Assembly (NCBI RefSeq): GCF_020531845.1 | Contig: NZ_JAJAVF010000002.1 | Span: 779,543-843,542, forward strand | Direction: 5' to 3' | DNA length: 64,000 nt | Source: Methylobacillus methanolivorans | GTDB lineage: Bacteria; Pseudomonadota; Gammaproteobacteria; Burkholderiales; Methylophilaceae | Part shown: positions 1 to 10,804 of the stretch, piece after piece | Numbering within the stretch: the first letter of the stretch is position 1 | Layout of the letters: each line of letters opens with the position of its first letter | Position numbers and translations under genes: made by a program | Notes under the pieces: generated by a model | Databases searched by the model: none | What the model saw: the letters and a program-made list of their open reading frames with translations, nothing else | Told to the model about the DNA's origin: nothing

Positions 1-28
1 CCAACAGACTTTTCAACAACTTATTCAA
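1..28 (-). CDS. skp: Partial 5' end of a gene downstream of bamA, probably skp/ompH
   Basis: Only nine codons lie in the window, reading MNKLLKSLL from a TTG at position 28. An AGGAG Shine-Dalgarno sequence precedes it at about 36-40. A short basic N-terminus running into leucines fits the start of a signal peptide. In proteobacteria the gene directly after bamA is normally skp (ompH), the periplasmic chaperone that feeds unfolded porins to BamA. The identity rests on gene order, not on sequence. Confidence 0.4.
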
Positions 29-98
29 TTGACTTTCTCCTGATATACAAGCTTTTGCTTCAATAATTCAAATTTAACCAAATCATATTTAGACGAGC

Positions 99-2441
99 TT
101 AGAACTGTTGCCCCATCTGGAATTGCAACATTTGTGTACGATCACCATCCTGTTTATTCAGTGGCTTGGCCAGCACTAACTTGATTGGACCAAATGGTGA
201 CAGCCAGCTTACCCCAACACCTGTAGAGTAACGAATATCACTGAGGCTGGTAGAGTAATTTAAGCCGGCCTCATTAATACCGTCACCCGCAATAGAACCC
301 GCATCGACAAATGTGCTCAAGCGCAAGGCATTGTTATCCTTCATACCAGGAATTGGGAAGTACAACTCTGCATTCGCAAGTAATCGCTTGGTACCACCGG
401 CGGCAAAATCACGATAGCCTAAACCTGTTGTGTCATAGATACGAGGGCCAATCGAGCTTTGCTCATAACCACGCACCGAGTTCACACCACCGGCATAGAA
501 ATTCTTGAAGAACGGGAAATCCTTGTTGCCATAAGTATTACCATAGCCGATCTCGCCATTGAGCATTAAGGTCACGCTCTTGCTGATATCCTTGTACCAA
601 GCATGCTTGTATTCAAGCTTGTAGTACTGCAAATCTAGGCCAGGCAAAGCAATCTCGGAGCTGATACGCTGTAGCACACCCTTGCTTGGGAACATGATGT
701 TATCCCGCGTATCGTGCGTCCAAGCCAGGTTAGTAAACCAAGAACTATTACTGCAACTATTCGCGTCTTCAGAACTGCTGCAATAGCGCCTGAACTGCGG
801 AGGACTGTTACTGCTCAACTCAACATCCGTGTAATCGAACGTCAGACCTGCACTAATAAAATCACGCTCATTCAATGGCATACCGAAGTTTACACCTGCA
901 CCATAAGATGCAGTTTTGTAATCACCTGTACGCAGGTAGGTCGTGTCGACTTTGCGATGATAAACATTGAAACCACGGCTGATACCATCAGGTGTGAAGT
1001 AAGGGTCAGTATAGGTCAGCGAGTAAACCGTATTGATGCGGCCAGTATTTACCTGCGCAGCCACTCGGTTACCAGTGCCAAGGAAGTTATTCTGGTTGAT
1101 GGTGACGCCCAGCACAACACCTTCAAAGCTGGAGAGACCAGCACCAAACATCACGCTACCTGTTGAGCGCTCCGTCACGTTGATATTGAGATCAACCTGA
1201 TCATTGGTACCAGGCACTGCTGGTGTTTCGACGTTGACATCGGAGAAATACTGTAAACGCTCAAGACGCTGCTTGGAACGCTCGATCTTGTCCGCACCAT
1301 ACCATGCAGACTCAAGCTGTCGCATTTCGCGACGCAACACCTCGTCACGTGTCCGCGTATTGCCAGTTAGGTTGATACGGCGAACATAAACTCGACGACC
1401 TGGATCAATAAAGAAAGTAAAGGCAACAGTATGCTTTTCCTTATTCACCTCAGGAATGGCGTTAACATTGGAGAATGCGTAACCATCATTACCCAGGCGA
1501 TCATTGATGGCTTTGCTAGATTCAGTCACACGTTGGCGATTGAACACTTCACCAGATGACACAGAAATCAGGTTACGCGCCTCTGCTTCAGGGATCAACA
1601 TTTCACCGGCCAGCTTGACGTCCGTTACGGTGTACTTTTCGCCTTCGGTAACATTGATGGTGATATAAATATCACGCTTATCAGGGGTAATAGAGACTTG
1701 AGTGGAATCAATATTGAACTCAAGATAGCCCTGATTCATGTAGAAAGAACGCAATGCCTCCAAGTCGGCTGTCAGTTTCTGGCGAGAATATTGATCATTT
1801 TTATTCCACCAGGTCAGCCAGTTAGGCGTTGTCAGCGTCAGCTTTTCCAGCAATTCATCCTTCGTGAATTCCTTGTTGCCGACAATGTTGATATTGCGAA
1901 TTTTGGAGACTGCACCTTCTTCAATATCAAACCTTACAGCAACGCGGTTACGCTCCAGTGGCGTCACTGATGTCTTGACCGAAGCACCATACTTACCCTG
2001 AGATAAATATTGGCGCTTAATTTCCTGCTCGGCACGATCCAGCATGGATTGGTCAAAAATCAACCCTTCCGCCAAACCAATTTGCTTTAGGCCTTCCTTC
2101 ATTTTATCCGTGGGAAAGGACTTGTTGCCATTGAATACCAGTTGGGCAATGGCTGAGCGCTCTTGCACCATCACCACGACAATGCCATTGTCGGATTCAA
2201 TGCGAACATCCTTGAAAAAACCCGTGCCGTAAAGGGACTTGATAGCCTGAGTGGCCTTTTCCTCGGTCATGGTATCGCCGACACGGACAGGCAAATAGTT
2301 GAATACCGTGCCAGCTTCAGTACGTTGCAGGCCTTCTACGCGGATATCCTTTACCACAAAAGGATCCTGGGCTAGTGCCGCAGTGGAATATAGAGCCAGG
2401 ACAAGTAGTGGGATATGCTTAAGCTTCATGCCAAACTTCAT
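99..2441 (-). CDS. bamA: Outer membrane protein assembly factor BamA
   Basis: BamA is the central beta-barrel subunit of the BAM complex, which folds and inserts outer-membrane proteins. The product is about 780 aa. It has a signal peptide (hydrophobic LLVLALYSTAALA, cleavage likely before QD), five POTRA repeats to about residue 430 and a C-terminal 16-strand barrel ending in aromatic F (QMGQQF). The barrel carries the VRGY motif typical of the Omp85 lid-lock loop. I chose the ATG at 2441 because the longer frame starts with TTG inside the end of rseP. It is the last gene of the dxr-rseP-bamA run and precedes the probable skp gene. Confidence 0.97.
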   Translation of the reverse strand: MKFGMKLKHIPLLVLALYSTAALAQDPFVVKDIRVEGLQRTEAGTVFNYLPVRVGDTMTEEKATQAIKSLYGTGFFKDVRIESDNGIVVVMVQERSAIAQLVFNGNKSFPTDKMKEGLKQIGLAEGLIFDQSMLDRAEQEIKRQYLSQGKYGASVKTSVTPLERNRVAVRFDIEEGAVSKIRNINIVGNKEFTKDELLEKLTLTTPNWLTWWNKNDQYSRQKLTADLEALRSFYMNQGYLEFNIDSTQVSITPDKRDIYITINVTEGEKYTVTDVKLAGEMLIPEAEARNLISVSSGEVFNRQRVTESSKAINDRLGNDGYAFSNVNAIPEVNKEKHTVAFTFFIDPGRRVYVRRINLTGNTRTRDEVLRREMRQLESAWYGADKIERSKQRLERLQYFSDVNVETPAVPGTNDQVDLNINVTERSTGSVMFGAGLSSFEGVVLGVTINQNNFLGTGNRVAAQVNTGRINTVYSLTYTDPYFTPDGISRGFNVYHRKVDTTYLRTGDYKTASYGAGVNFGMPLNERDFISAGLTFDYTDVELSSNSPPQFRRYCSSSEDANSCSNSSWFTNLAWTHDTRDNIMFPSKGVLQRISSEIALPGLDLQYYKLEYKHAWYKDISKSVTLMLNGEIGYGNTYGNKDFPFFKNFYAGGVNSVRGYEQSSIGPRIYDTTGLGYRDFAAGGTKRLLANAELYFPIPGMKDNNALRLSTFVDAGSIAGDGINEAGLNYSTSLSDIRYSTGVGVSWLSPFGPIKLVLAKPLNKQDGDRTQMLQFQMGQQF

Positions 2442-2446
2442 TAAGA

Positions 2447-3814
2447 TCAACCTGTTATAAACCTGGTTATGTCATTGTAAAAAGCAACCGCCATCAATAA
2501 AGCCAATATTGCCAAGCCTATACGCTGGCCCACTTCCATAGTGGCTTCAGAGACGGGGCTGCCCTTGAGAATCTCTATCATATAATACAACAAATGCCCC
2601 CCATCCAACACTGGCACAGGCAAGAGATTGAGCACACCAAGACTAATGCTGATCAAGGCCAGGAAGCCAATGAATGACTTCCAACCGATGTGGGCACTCT
2701 GCCCCGCATAGCTCGCAATCGTTACTGGGCCGCTCACGCCCTTCCACGATGCCTCTCCTGTCACCATACGCGCCAGCATTTTGATACTGAACACAGAGGT
2801 TTCCCAGGTCTTATCCACGGCACGGGTAAAAGATTGCAAAGGCCCATAACTGACCGTGATACTCAACTTTTCCATCAAGGCCTCATCCACCTGAAAAGCG
2901 GCGCCTATCCGGCCTATCTTTGTGCCATTTTCGTCAATAGCTTGCGGGATAACCACAGCATCCAATTCTTGCTCGTCCCTTTTCAGCCTTAGCATCAACG
3001 GCTGCTCAGGCCGCTCACGCACCAAGGTCACAAACTGTTCCCATTCAGTAATAGGCTTGTCATTAACCGCCAGTACCACATCGCCCGTTTGCAAACCAGC
3101 CTTGTCTGCCATACCATCAGGCACAATCTCCCCCAGACGAGCAGGCATAGGAGGTCGATAAGGGCTCAAACCAAGCTTCCCAAGAAAATCAGACTCGAAG
3201 TCTTCCTTCTCAATACTATCCAGCCTCAACTCCGCATCATGCTCATGCAGTGCTTCATCTCTCACCTTGACGACCACCAAAGGAGACTTGATTGCCTCTT
3301 GCAATAATATCCAGCGCACATCCGTCCAGCTGGAGACTGGCTGCCCCGCCACTGCCGTGATTAAGTCATTTTCTTGCAACCCTGCCTGGGCAGCAGCTGT
3401 CTGCACTGGAACATTGCCAATGATGGGCTTCATACCAGGTACTCCCTGCATGAATAATACCCAATACAAGAAAATTGCCAGTAACAAATTGGCTGCTGGC
3501 CCGGCAGAAACAATGGCTATTCTTTTCCAGACAGATTGTCGATTAAAGGCCCTAGCCAAGTCAGCCTCTGCGACATTGCTAGGGGATGTTAATTCCCGCT
3601 CATCCAGCATCTTGACGTATCCACCCAGTGGTAAGGCAGAAATGACGAATTCGGTATTGTCCGCGCCGAAATGCCGCCTGAATATTGGCTTGCCAAATCC
3701 AAGCGAGAAACGCAGCACTTTGACATTGCACCAACGCGCCACCTGAAAATGTCCGTACTCATGAACGGCTATCAGAATACCAAGCGTGACAAGAAAGGCG
3801 AGTAAGGTCAGCAT
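2447..3814 (-). CDS. rseP: Site-2 intramembrane zinc protease RseP
   Basis: RseP is the inner-membrane site-2 protease that cuts anti-sigma factors (RseA type) and remnant signal peptides. The 455-aa product has HEYGH (the HExxH zinc site) near the N-terminus in the first membrane segment, two central PDZ domains, and a C-terminal [11 protein letters not shown] motif that gives the third zinc ligand. The ATG at 3814 overlaps the end of dxr (ATGCTGA), has a GGAGG-rich upstream region and starts directly at the first membrane helix, so it is preferred over the start at 3832. It sits between dxr and bamA, as in most proteobacteria. Confidence 0.96.
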   Translation of the reverse strand: MLTLLAFLVTLGILIAVHEYGHFQVARWCNVKVLRFSLGFGKPIFRRHFGADNTEFVISALPLGGYVKMLDERELTSPSNVAEADLARAFNRQSVWKRIAIVSAGPAANLLLAIFLYWVLFMQGVPGMKPIIGNVPVQTAAAQAGLQENDLITAVAGQPVSSWTDVRWILLQEAIKSPLVVVKVRDEALHEHDAELRLDSIEKEDFESDFLGKLGLSPYRPPMPARLGEIVPDGMADKAGLQTGDVVLAVNDKPITEWEQFVTLVRERPEQPLMLRLKRDEQELDAVVIPQAIDENGTKIGRIGAAFQVDEALMEKLSITVSYGPLQSFTRAVDKTWETSVFSIKMLARMVTGEASWKGVSGPVTIASYAGQSAHIGWKSFIGFLALISISLGVLNLLPVPVLDGGHLLYYMIEILKGSPVSEATMEVGQRIGLAILALLMAVAFYNDITRFITG

Positions 3815-4992
3815 GCTTCCAACTGCCTCCACTCCATGGCATATGCTCTCGCCACGGTATCTACCTCGATTAATTGCGGAATAGATGTCACCGCCTCAAC
3901 ATCCATGCGCACCAATACTGACTCAATCAAACGAGGAATATCCTGAAAACCAATCTGTTCATTGAGAAAAGCCTCAACAGCCACTTCGTTCGCTGCATTG
4001 AGAATAGCAGGAGCTGTACCCCCCTGACTTAATGCTTCGAAAGCCAGCCGTAAACATGGAAAACGCGCCATATCTGGTGCCTCGAAATCCAGCCGCCCAA
4101 CCTGGAACAAATCCAAAGCCTTGACCCCGGCATCCAACCGTTCTGGGTACCCTAGGCCAAATGCAATCGGGGTACGCATATCAGGGTTGCCCATCTGCGC
4201 CAGTACGGAACCATCCACATATTCCACCATGGAGTGAATAACGCTTTGCGGATGCACAACCACCTCAATTTTGTCGGCAGGAGCATTGAACAACCAATGC
4301 GCTTCAATCACCTCCAACCCCTTGTTCATGAGGGTGGCAGAGTCAATCGTGATTTTGGGACCCATGACCCAATTGGGATGATTTAGCGCCTGCGCTGGCG
4401 TAACGGCAATCAACTCTGCAGCGCTAGCTTTGCGAAAAGGCCCACCAGAAGCCGTTAACAGAATGCGCTTTACGCCGCCATCTTCAAGGGCAGCCAAGCG
4501 AGTTGGTGGCATCACTTGAAAGATAGCGTTATGTTCACTATCGATCGGCAGGAGGGTGGCACCACCCTCCTCCACAGCCTGCATAAATAGCTTGCCCGCC
4601 ATCACCAGCGTCTCTTTGTTGGCGAGCAAAATCCGCTTGCCAGCATGTGCTGCGGCTATTGACGGCCTTAATCCTGCCGCCCCTACAATTGCCGCCATGA
4701 CCACATGCACCTCAGGGTGAGCCGCTACATCTTCTAAAGCCTCCACACCCGCAAGCACCTGCGTATCGGTTCCTTGCAATTGATGCTGAAGCTTCTGTGC
4801 TGCATGCTCATCAAGCATCACCGCATAGCGAGGACGATAGCGTAGGCAAAGCTCAGCCAGTTCATCAACACGAGAGTGAGCAGTCAGTGCAAAGACACGA
4901 TAGCGCTCAGGATGCCTTGCAATGACGTCCAAAGTATTGAGGCCGATCGTGCCAGTTGCCCCCAGGATGGTGACATTTTGTAGCATGGGCAT
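3808..4992 (-). CDS. dxr: 1-deoxy-D-xylulose 5-phosphate reductoisomerase
   Basis: Dxr catalyses the NADPH-dependent conversion of DXP to 2-C-methyl-D-erythritol 4-phosphate, the committed step of the MEP isoprenoid pathway in the cytoplasm. The roughly 394-aa product begins with an NADPH-binding GATGTIG motif. It has the metal-binding PIDSEHNA segment and the [15 protein letters not shown] segment characteristic of the family, so it looks complete and functional. The start is taken at the ATG at 4992, three bases after the cdsA stop; ATG at 4986 is the alternative. Products of this pathway feed uppS two genes upstream. Confidence 0.96.
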   Translation of the reverse strand: MPMLQNVTILGATGTIGLNTLDVIARHPERYRVFALTAHSRVDELAELCLRYRPRYAVMLDEHAAQKLQHQLQGTDTQVLAGVEALEDVAAHPEVHVVMAAIVGAAGLRPSIAAAHAGKRILLANKETLVMAGKLFMQAVEEGGATLLPIDSEHNAIFQVMPPTRLAALEDGGVKRILLTASGGPFRKASAAELIAVTPAQALNHPNWVMGPKITIDSATLMNKGLEVIEAHWLFNAPADKIEVVVHPQSVIHSMVEYVDGSVLAQMGNPDMRTPIAFGLGYPERLDAGVKALDLFQVGRLDFEAPDMARFPCLRLAFEALSQGGTAPAILNAANEVAVEAFLNEQIGFQDIPRLIESVLVRMDVEAVTSIPQLIEVDTVARAYAMEWRQLEAC

Positions 4993-4994
4993 GA

Positions 4995-5822
4995 TTACGC
5001 GGAATGCATCCACGCCTGATAATAAAGAGGGAAATGCAGAAAAAATGCAGCAATAGGCAGACTGGAGGTCAAGCCATCCACACGATCAAGAATACCGCCA
5101 TGGCCCGGTAACAGACTACCACTATCTTTAAAACCAGCCTGGCGTTTGATCAGGGATTCAAGCAAATCTCCCATAATGCTGAAGACCGTCAATATCCAGA
5201 AACCTACGATCAGCAATAGATTGAGCTGAAAAGCGAAACAGAGGGCCAAGCCATACAAGCTCACTACCACCAACGCTCCCAATACACCTTCCCAGGTTTT
5301 TCCAGGACTAATATTGACTGCAAGTTTACGCTTGCCAAAACGCTTGCCAGCAAAATAAGCCGCACTATCAGCAATCCAGACCACAAGCATAATCGCCAAT
5401 AGTAACCAAGGACTAATGGCTCGCAAGCTGATTAAGGCGAGCCACAAGGGCAGCACAATCCACCATCCCGCAAGCATTATAAGATAGACATTCTGGATGC
5501 GTGCTCGACTCCATAGCCATAAGGGTGCCAAAAAAAGCCAGAAAGCAGCCGCCAGCGGCAACCCCCAGTACAAGGCATACTCTTGCATAAACGCATTTTC
5601 CGGCCCTTGCCAGAAAGTGAAGAACACGCCAGCCACAGCAGATGCCGCGATATAAAGGTAGCGTACTGCAGGCTTGAAGCCAGCCATGTGAGCCCACTCG
5701 CTCAAGCCGATCAAGACACCAACCAGCATGAGTAAAGACCAGTAAGGCTCAGGCAGGAGAAACAGGACGGCCAGAAAAGCAGGAATCAGGGCCGCAGCGG
5801 TTAATAAACGTGTCTTTAGCAT
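4995..5822 (-). CDS. cdsA: Phosphatidate cytidylyltransferase (CDP-diglyceride synthase)
   Basis: CdsA makes CDP-diacylglycerol from phosphatidic acid and CTP, the branch point for all phospholipid head groups. It acts in the inner membrane. The 275-aa product is very hydrophobic, with about eight membrane segments. It carries the family signature near its C-terminus ([20 protein letters not shown], then GILDRVD). The start is the ATG at 5822, which follows the uppS stop by one base; the longer open frame runs back into uppS and is not credible. It is co-transcribed with uppS and dxr. Confidence 0.95.
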   Translation of the reverse strand: MLKTRLLTAAALIPAFLAVLFLLPEPYWSLLMLVGVLIGLSEWAHMAGFKPAVRYLYIAASAVAGVFFTFWQGPENAFMQEYALYWGLPLAAAFWLFLAPLWLWSRARIQNVYLIMLAGWWIVLPLWLALISLRAISPWLLLAIMLVVWIADSAAYFAGKRFGKRKLAVNISPGKTWEGVLGALVVVSLYGLALCFAFQLNLLLIVGFWILTVFSIMGDLLESLIKRQAGFKDSGSLLPGHGGILDRVDGLTSSLPIAAFFLHFPLYYQAWMHSA

Positions 5823-5823
5823 A

Positions 5824-6576
5824 TTAATCTGCAACCAACTGCTCGCTGGTACGCCCAAATCGGCGCTCACGCTGCTGATAAGAAGTAATAGCGCGTTTGA
5901 ATTCAACCTCGTCAAAATCAGGCCATAAGGTCTCGGTGAAATACAACTCGCTATAAGCAAGCTGCCACAGCAGGAAATTGCTCACCCGCTGCTCACCACC
6001 AGTACGAATGAATAAATCCGGCTCTGGAGCATAGTGCATACTGAGGTAAGTCGCCAGATCAGCCTCAGTAAAACTCTCGGCTAACTCCGGCTTCTCTGCC
6101 AACAGGCGCTTCATCGCCTGCATAATGTCCCAGCGACCACCATAATTGACGGCAATGGTAAGGGTCAGGCCATCCTTATTAGCTGTTTGTGCCTCAGCCT
6201 CTGCAATCTTGGCAACCAGCGCAGGATCAAAACGAGAGCAATCCCCGATCATGCGCAAGCAGATATTGTTTTCAGCAAGCTTCCCAACCTCTTGCTGCAA
6301 TGCTTCCATGAACAAGCCCATCAGAAAACTGACCTCATCTGCGGGACGACGCCAGTTTTCACTACTAAAGGCAAATAGGGTGAGATATTTCACACCATGA
6401 TTGGCGCACAAACGCACGACCTCGCGCACAACCTCGACACCACGCTTGTGTCCCGCAACACGAGGCAGAAATCGCTTTTTAGCCCAACGACCATTACCAT
6501 CCATAATCATGGCAATGTGCTGGGGAACCTCACCCGTTACCGGGATAGTTTGGGTGGAGCTGGAAAAAAGTGCCAC
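5824..6576 (-). CDS. uppS: Undecaprenyl pyrophosphate synthase (cis-prenyltransferase)
   Basis: UppS condenses eight isopentenyl units onto farnesyl diphosphate to make the C55 lipid carrier for peptidoglycan and surface polysaccharides. The 250-aa product has the N-terminal catalytic [15 protein letters not shown] motif, with the metal-binding Asp in MDGNGRW. It also has [11 protein letters not shown], and ends with the [19 protein letters not shown] signature. Length and motifs are normal. It lies between frr and cdsA in the usual order. Confidence 0.96.
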   Translation of the reverse strand: MALFSSSTQTIPVTGEVPQHIAMIMDGNGRWAKKRFLPRVAGHKRGVEVVREVVRLCANHGVKYLTLFAFSSENWRRPADEVSFLMGLFMEALQQEVGKLAENNICLRMIGDCSRFDPALVAKIAEAEAQTANKDGLTLTIAVNYGGRWDIMQAMKRLLAEKPELAESFTEADLATYLSMHYAPEPDLFIRTGGEQRVSNFLLWQLAYSELYFTETLWPDFDEVEFKRAITSYQQRERRFGRTSEQLVAD

Positions 6577-6641
6577 TCAATGCTCCGCAGGGTAGAATCA
6601 ATTAAAACTGCAAATCAAGAAAAACAAAATCAGCGCCGTAA

Positions 6642-7199
6642 TTAAACAGCCATCAGCTCGGCTTCTTTGGTTTGCAACAGCTTGTCAATTTCAGCAACAA
6701 ACTTGTCTGTCAGCTTCTGCACTTCATCTTGTGCACGGCGCTCATCATCCTCACTGATTTCCTTGTCTTTCACCAGCTTTTTCAAGGCATCATTGGCATC
6801 GCGGCGCACATTACGTACTGCCACTTTTGCATTTTCCGACTCACCACGCACGACCTTGATCAGGTCACGTCTACGCTCTTCAGTCAACATTGGCATTGGA
6901 ACACGGATGGTTTCGCCATTGGTCGCAGGGTTCAAGCCAAGATCAGAGTCCCGAATCGCTTTTTCCACTTTGGCTGTCATGGTTTTCTCATAGGCCTGCA
7001 CATTGAGGGTGCGTGCATCACCCAAGCTCACATTAGCCACCTGGTTGATGGCTACCATGGAGCCATAATATTCAACCATGACATGATCAAGCAAACCGGT
7101 GTGCGCACGACCAGTACGCACCTTGCTCAAGTCAGCCTTTAGTGCTTCTATGGATTTCTGCATTTTTTGATCTGCAGTATTTTTTACGTCTTGTATCAT
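6642..7199 (-). CDS. frr: Ribosome recycling factor
   Basis: RRF splits post-termination ribosomes together with EF-G. The 185-aa length and the motifs [13 protein letters not shown] near the N-terminus and [13 protein letters not shown] near the C-terminus are those of the family. The protein is rich in charged helical residues, as expected for its three-helix bundle. It follows pyrH by about 30 bases and is probably in the same transcript. Confidence 0.96.
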   Translation of the reverse strand: MIQDVKNTADQKMQKSIEALKADLSKVRTGRAHTGLLDHVMVEYYGSMVAINQVANVSLGDARTLNVQAYEKTMTAKVEKAIRDSDLGLNPATNGETIRVPMPMLTEERRRDLIKVVRGESENAKVAVRNVRRDANDALKKLVKDKEISEDDERRAQDEVQKLTDKFVAEIDKLLQTKEAELMAV

Positions 7200-7229
7200 G
7201 ATGTCTCCTACTAAGCGTGTATGGGGTGG

Positions 7230-7946
7230 TTATGGCAGAACACGAGTGCCTTCATCCTCACCCAGCACAACCCGTTTCAGCGCACCTTGGCGGAAAATGC
7301 TGAATACAGAGATTGGTAACTTTTGATCGCGGCACAGTGTCAATGCCGTCGCATCCATGACTTTCAGGTTCTTGATGATCGCCTCATCAAAAGTCAGCGT
7401 CTTGTACCGCATCGCCTCCGGATTGCGCTTCGGGTCATCCGTATAGACCCCATCCACCTTGGTTGCCTTCAATACAATATCAGCGTTGATTTCCATACCA
7501 CGCAACGCAGCCGCAGTATCGGTGGTAAAGAATGGATTACCCGTCCCCGCCCCAAAAATGACCACACGGCCTTCTTCAAGATAACGGATAGCTTTGCCAC
7601 GAATGTAAGGCTCAGCCACCTGCTCAATATTCAATGCAGATTGCACTCGGCTTACCAAGCCTACATGCCGCATGGCATCCTGCAAGGCTAGTGCATTCAT
7701 GACGGTTGCCAGCATGCCCATATAATCGGCAGTAGCTCTATCCATGCCCTCTGCTGCCGGTGCCACTCCACGGAAAATATTACCGCCACCAATCACCACT
7801 GCCACTTCCACGCCGAGATCAACTACTTCCTTGACCTCTTCAACAATCCGGGAAATGGTCGCTCGGTTAATACCATAGCTATCATCACCCATCAGGGCTT
7901 CACCAGAAAGTTTCAATAAAATGCGTTTATAGGCGGGAGTGCTCAT
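7230..7946 (-). CDS. pyrH: UMP kinase
   Basis: PyrH phosphorylates UMP to UDP with ATP. It is the bacterial hexameric, amino-acid-kinase-fold enzyme and is regulated by GTP and UTP. The 238-aa product starts with [14 protein letters not shown] and has the [11 protein letters not shown] phosphate-binding loop, then [20 protein letters not shown] and [16 protein letters not shown]. All are diagnostic. It sits between tsf and frr, the classic order. Confidence 0.97.
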   Translation of the reverse strand: MSTPAYKRILLKLSGEALMGDDSYGINRATISRIVEEVKEVVDLGVEVAVVIGGGNIFRGVAPAAEGMDRATADYMGMLATVMNALALQDAMRHVGLVSRVQSALNIEQVAEPYIRGKAIRYLEEGRVVIFGAGTGNPFFTTDTAAALRGMEINADIVLKATKVDGVYTDDPKRNPEAMRYKTLTFDEAIIKNLKVMDATALTLCRDQKLPISVFSIFRQGALKRVVLGEDEGTRVLP

Positions 7947-8050
7947 GGGGCTCCTTATTGTTATGCAAATTGTGCAAAACGTGAATCATCCCAACATAAA
8001 GATGACCCACGTTCATTGACTACAGGCAGGTCGCAGGTGCGACCATTAGT

Positions 8051-8926
8051 TTACACCTTTGCTGCAGCAGCAACTTCAGCAGCAAAATCGGTAACAACCT
8101 TTTCAATGCCTTCACCAACAACATACATGGTGAAAGAAGCGATGCTGGCATTGTTGGCCTTGAGCAATTGCTCAATCGTTTGCTTGTCGTCCTTGACGAA
8201 AGGCTGGCTCAGCAACGTTACTTCCTTGAGGAACTTTTGCACGGTACCTTCAGCAATTTTGTCCAGCATGGCATCTGGCTTACCAGCTTCCTTGGCCTTT
8301 TCAATAGCAACACGACGCTCAGCGTCGATCAGTTCAGCAGGAATACCGCTGGCATCCAGTGACTTTGGTTTTGCAGCGGCAATATGCATGGCGATATCCC
8401 TACCAAGCGCCTCATCACCACCAACCAGATCAACCAGCACACCGATCTTGGCACCGTGAATATAGCTCGCCAACTTGCCTTGCGCTTCTGTCACAACAAA
8501 ACGGCGAACAGTGATATTTTCACCGATCTTGCCGATCAATTGCGTACGGATATCTTCAACGCTACCGCCTTCGACATTCAAGGCGGACAAAGCGGCAACA
8601 TCAACTGGTTTTTCGCTGGCAGCAACGTCAGCCACTTGGCCAGTGAACGCCAGGAAATCTGCATTCTTAGCACAGAAGTCGGTCTCGGAGTTGATTTCAA
8701 CGATTGCACCCAGCTTGCCATCGGCCTTGATGCTAACAGCGACAACACCTTCAGCAGCAACACGACCAGCAGCCTTGCTTGCCTTGTTACCAAAACGTAC
8801 ACGCAGGATTTCTTCTGCACGCGCCATATCGCCTTCAGCTTCTGTCAGCGCTTTTTTGCAATCCATCATGGGCGCATCAGTGCGCTCACGCAACTCCTTA
8901 ACCATGCTTGCGGTAATTTCAGCCAT
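8051..8926 (-). CDS. tsf: Elongation factor Ts
   Basis: EF-Ts is the nucleotide-exchange factor that regenerates EF-Tu-GTP. The 291-aa product begins with [20 protein letters not shown] and continues with the conserved DCKKAL segment. The EF-Tu-contacting TDF (SETDFCAKN) is present, followed by the two core repeats. An AGGAGT Shine-Dalgarno sequence precedes the ATG. It is separated from rpsB by a strong hairpin (listed separately), so its level is probably set partly by read-through from the rpsB promoter. Confidence 0.97.
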   Translation of the reverse strand: MAEITASMVKELRERTDAPMMDCKKALTEAEGDMARAEEILRVRFGNKASKAAGRVAAEGVVAVSIKADGKLGAIVEINSETDFCAKNADFLAFTGQVADVAASEKPVDVAALSALNVEGGSVEDIRTQLIGKIGENITVRRFVVTEAQGKLASYIHGAKIGVLVDLVGGDEALGRDIAMHIAAAKPKSLDASGIPAELIDAERRVAIEKAKEAGKPDAMLDKIAEGTVQKFLKEVTLLSQPFVKDDKQTIEQLLKANNASIASFTMYVVGEGIEKVVTDFAAEVAAAAKV

Positions 8927-8990
8927 TATTTACTCCTTGAACATTATTTTGTTGGCAGTTTGCCAAGTTTGATTTGCCAAATTCAGATAC

Positions 8991-9016
8991 AAAAAAAGGG
9001 GGCCAAAGCCCCCTTT
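8991..9016 (-). terminator. Rho-independent terminator/attenuator between rpsB and tsf
   Basis: On the minus strand a perfect 9-bp stem (AAAGGGGGC / GCCCCCTTT, loop TTTG) is followed by an unbroken T run. It lies 10 bases past the rpsB stop and about 65 bases before tsf. It would terminate a share of rpsB transcripts and lower tsf expression. Confidence 0.85.
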
Positions 9017-9026
9017 GAACAGGGTC

Positions 9027-9776
9027 TTACTCTGCCGCGGCTTCCTCAACCTCGACAAATTCTTCTTCAGACGCTGCCTTAACAATCTCATTGATACTTT
9101 GGTTACGACCTTCCAATACCGCATCTGCAATACCACGTGCATACAGGCGAATTGCGCGACTGGAGTCATCGTTACCAGGAATAACGTAAGCTACGCCATC
9201 AGGAGAGTTATTGGTGTCAACAACACCGATCACTGGAATACCCAGCTTAGCAGCTTCAGTTACCGCACCACTTTCATGACCAACGTCGATGATGAAAATA
9301 GCATCTGGCAAGCCACCCATTTCCTTGATACCACCGATGGAGCGCTCAAGCTTCTCAACTTCGCGCTTGTAGCCCAGAGCTTCCTTCTTGCCGAACTTTT
9401 CAATGCCACCATCTTGCAAGAGTGCCTCGTATTCTGTCAGGCGCTTGATGGACTGCTTAACAGTCTTGAAGTTTGTCAGCATACCGCCCAACCAGCGATG
9501 GTTAACATAGGCGCAGTTAGCACGCTGAGCTTCTTCCTTGATGATGTCGCGTGCTTGACGCTTGGTGCCAACGAACAGGATACGGCCCTTGTTTGCAGCC
9601 AGTTGACGCACATACTTCAATGCATCTTCAAACAGCGGCAGGGTCTTTTCCAGGTTGACGATATGAATCTTGTTGCGGTCACCAAAGATGTATTGAGACA
9701 TCTTGGGATTCCAGTAGCGAGTTTGGTGACCGAAGTGGACACCGGCTTCCAGCATTTGACGCATGGTAACGGACAT
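9027..9776 (-). CDS. rpsB: 30S ribosomal protein S2
   Basis: S2 is a late-binding small-subunit protein at the head-body junction. The 249-aa product has the typical start [20 protein letters not shown], then [27 protein letters not shown], and an acidic C-terminal tail ([13 protein letters not shown]). It is first in the rpsB-tsf-pyrH-frr run. The 222-bp gap to the divergent map gene must hold its promoter and leader. S2 autoregulation through the leader is known in other bacteria but is not demonstrable here. Confidence 0.98.
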   Translation of the reverse strand: MSVTMRQMLEAGVHFGHQTRYWNPKMSQYIFGDRNKIHIVNLEKTLPLFEDALKYVRQLAANKGRILFVGTKRQARDIIKEEAQRANCAYVNHRWLGGMLTNFKTVKQSIKRLTEYEALLQDGGIEKFGKKEALGYKREVEKLERSIGGIKEMGGLPDAIFIIDVGHESGAVTEAAKLGIPVIGVVDTNNSPDGVAYVIPGNDDSSRAIRLYARGIADAVLEGRNQSINEIVKAASEEEFVEVEEAAAE

Positions 9777-9998
9777 TTTAATCTCCAGTAAGGGTTATTG
9801 CTTCCATACACCCAACAACATCCGCATTCTCAGCGGACACCCTGTACGGGGTATATGTGCAGATTTGGCAGCCTTCTCACGCTAGAGTTGGCTGCAGATT
9901 ACGCCTGACAAGCATTATTCCTGCCAAACGGGTGCGATATGCTACCATAAGCAGCTGTACGAACTCAAGGAAAACCTGGGCGCAAGCCTTGCAATACC

Positions 9999-10799
9999 AT
10001 GGCAATCAACATCAAGACTGAAAAAGATATCGAGAAAATGCGCGTAGCCTGCAAATTGGCTGCTGAGGTGCTAGATTTTATCACACCCCATGTTCAACCC
10101 GGCATTACCACCGGCAAGCTCGATGAGCTCTGCCACGACTATATGGTCAATGTGCAGAAAACCATCCCTGCACCGCTCAACTACGCTCCCCATGGGCATA
10201 CTCCATATCCTAAATCCATCTGCACTTCAGTCAATCATCAAATCTGCCATGGCATTCCTGGCACAAAAGTGCTCAAGAATGGCGACACATTAAATATCGA
10301 CATCACAGTGATCAAGGATGGTTACTACGGTGATACCAGCCGCATGTTCCATGTGGGCGACATTTCCATTCAGGCCAAGCGCTTGTCTGAAATCACCTAC
10401 GATTGCATGTGGCTGGGCATTGACCAAGTCAAACCAGGTGCGACTCTAGGCGACATCGGCCACGCCATTCAAACTTATGCAGAGAAAAATGGCTTTAGCG
10501 TAGTGCGTGAATTCTGTGGTCACGGCATTGGCAAAAACTTTCATGAAGACCCACAAGTGTTGCATTACGGCCAGCCTGGCAAAGGTGCCTTATTAAAACC
10601 TGGCATGATTTTCACTATTGAGCCAATGATCAATGCAGGCAAGCGTGACATCAAACAACTGGGCGATGGATGGACCATCGTCACCAAGGACCACAGCCTG
10701 TCTGCGCAATGGGAACACACTATCCTAGTCACTGAAACCGGATACGAAGTGCTTACAGTTTCAGCAGGAACTCCGCCAGCCCCTGCATTAATCAAATAA
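9999..10799 (+). CDS. map: Methionine aminopeptidase type I
   Basis: Map removes the N-terminal methionine from nascent proteins with two active-site metals. The 266-aa protein shows the pita-bread-fold ligands: Asp in NGDTLNIDITVIKDGYYGDT, His in REFCGHGIGKNFHEDP, and Glu in GMIFTIEPM and SAQWEHTILVT. It is divergent from rpsB, as in many proteobacteria. It is followed five bases later by glnD, so the two are very likely one operon. Confidence 0.97.
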   Translation: MAINIKTEKDIEKMRVACKLAAEVLDFITPHVQPGITTGKLDELCHDYMVNVQKTIPAPLNYAPHGHTPYPKSICTSVNHQICHGIPGTKVLKNGDTLNIDITVIKDGYYGDTSRMFHVGDISIQAKRLSEITYDCMWLGIDQVKPGATLGDIGHAIQTYAEKNGFSVVREFCGHGIGKNFHEDPQVLHYGQPGKGALLKPGMIFTIEPMINAGKRDIKQLGDGWTIVTKDHSLSAQWEHTILVTETGYEVLTVSAGTPPAPALIK

Positions 10800-10804
10800 C
10801 TAAT

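Noticed and set aside
8029..8044. GGTCGC-AGGT-GCGACC hairpin between tsf and pyrH
   Set aside because: A perfect 6-bp palindrome but without a T run on the transcribed strand, so it does not qualify as a terminator and no other role is supported.
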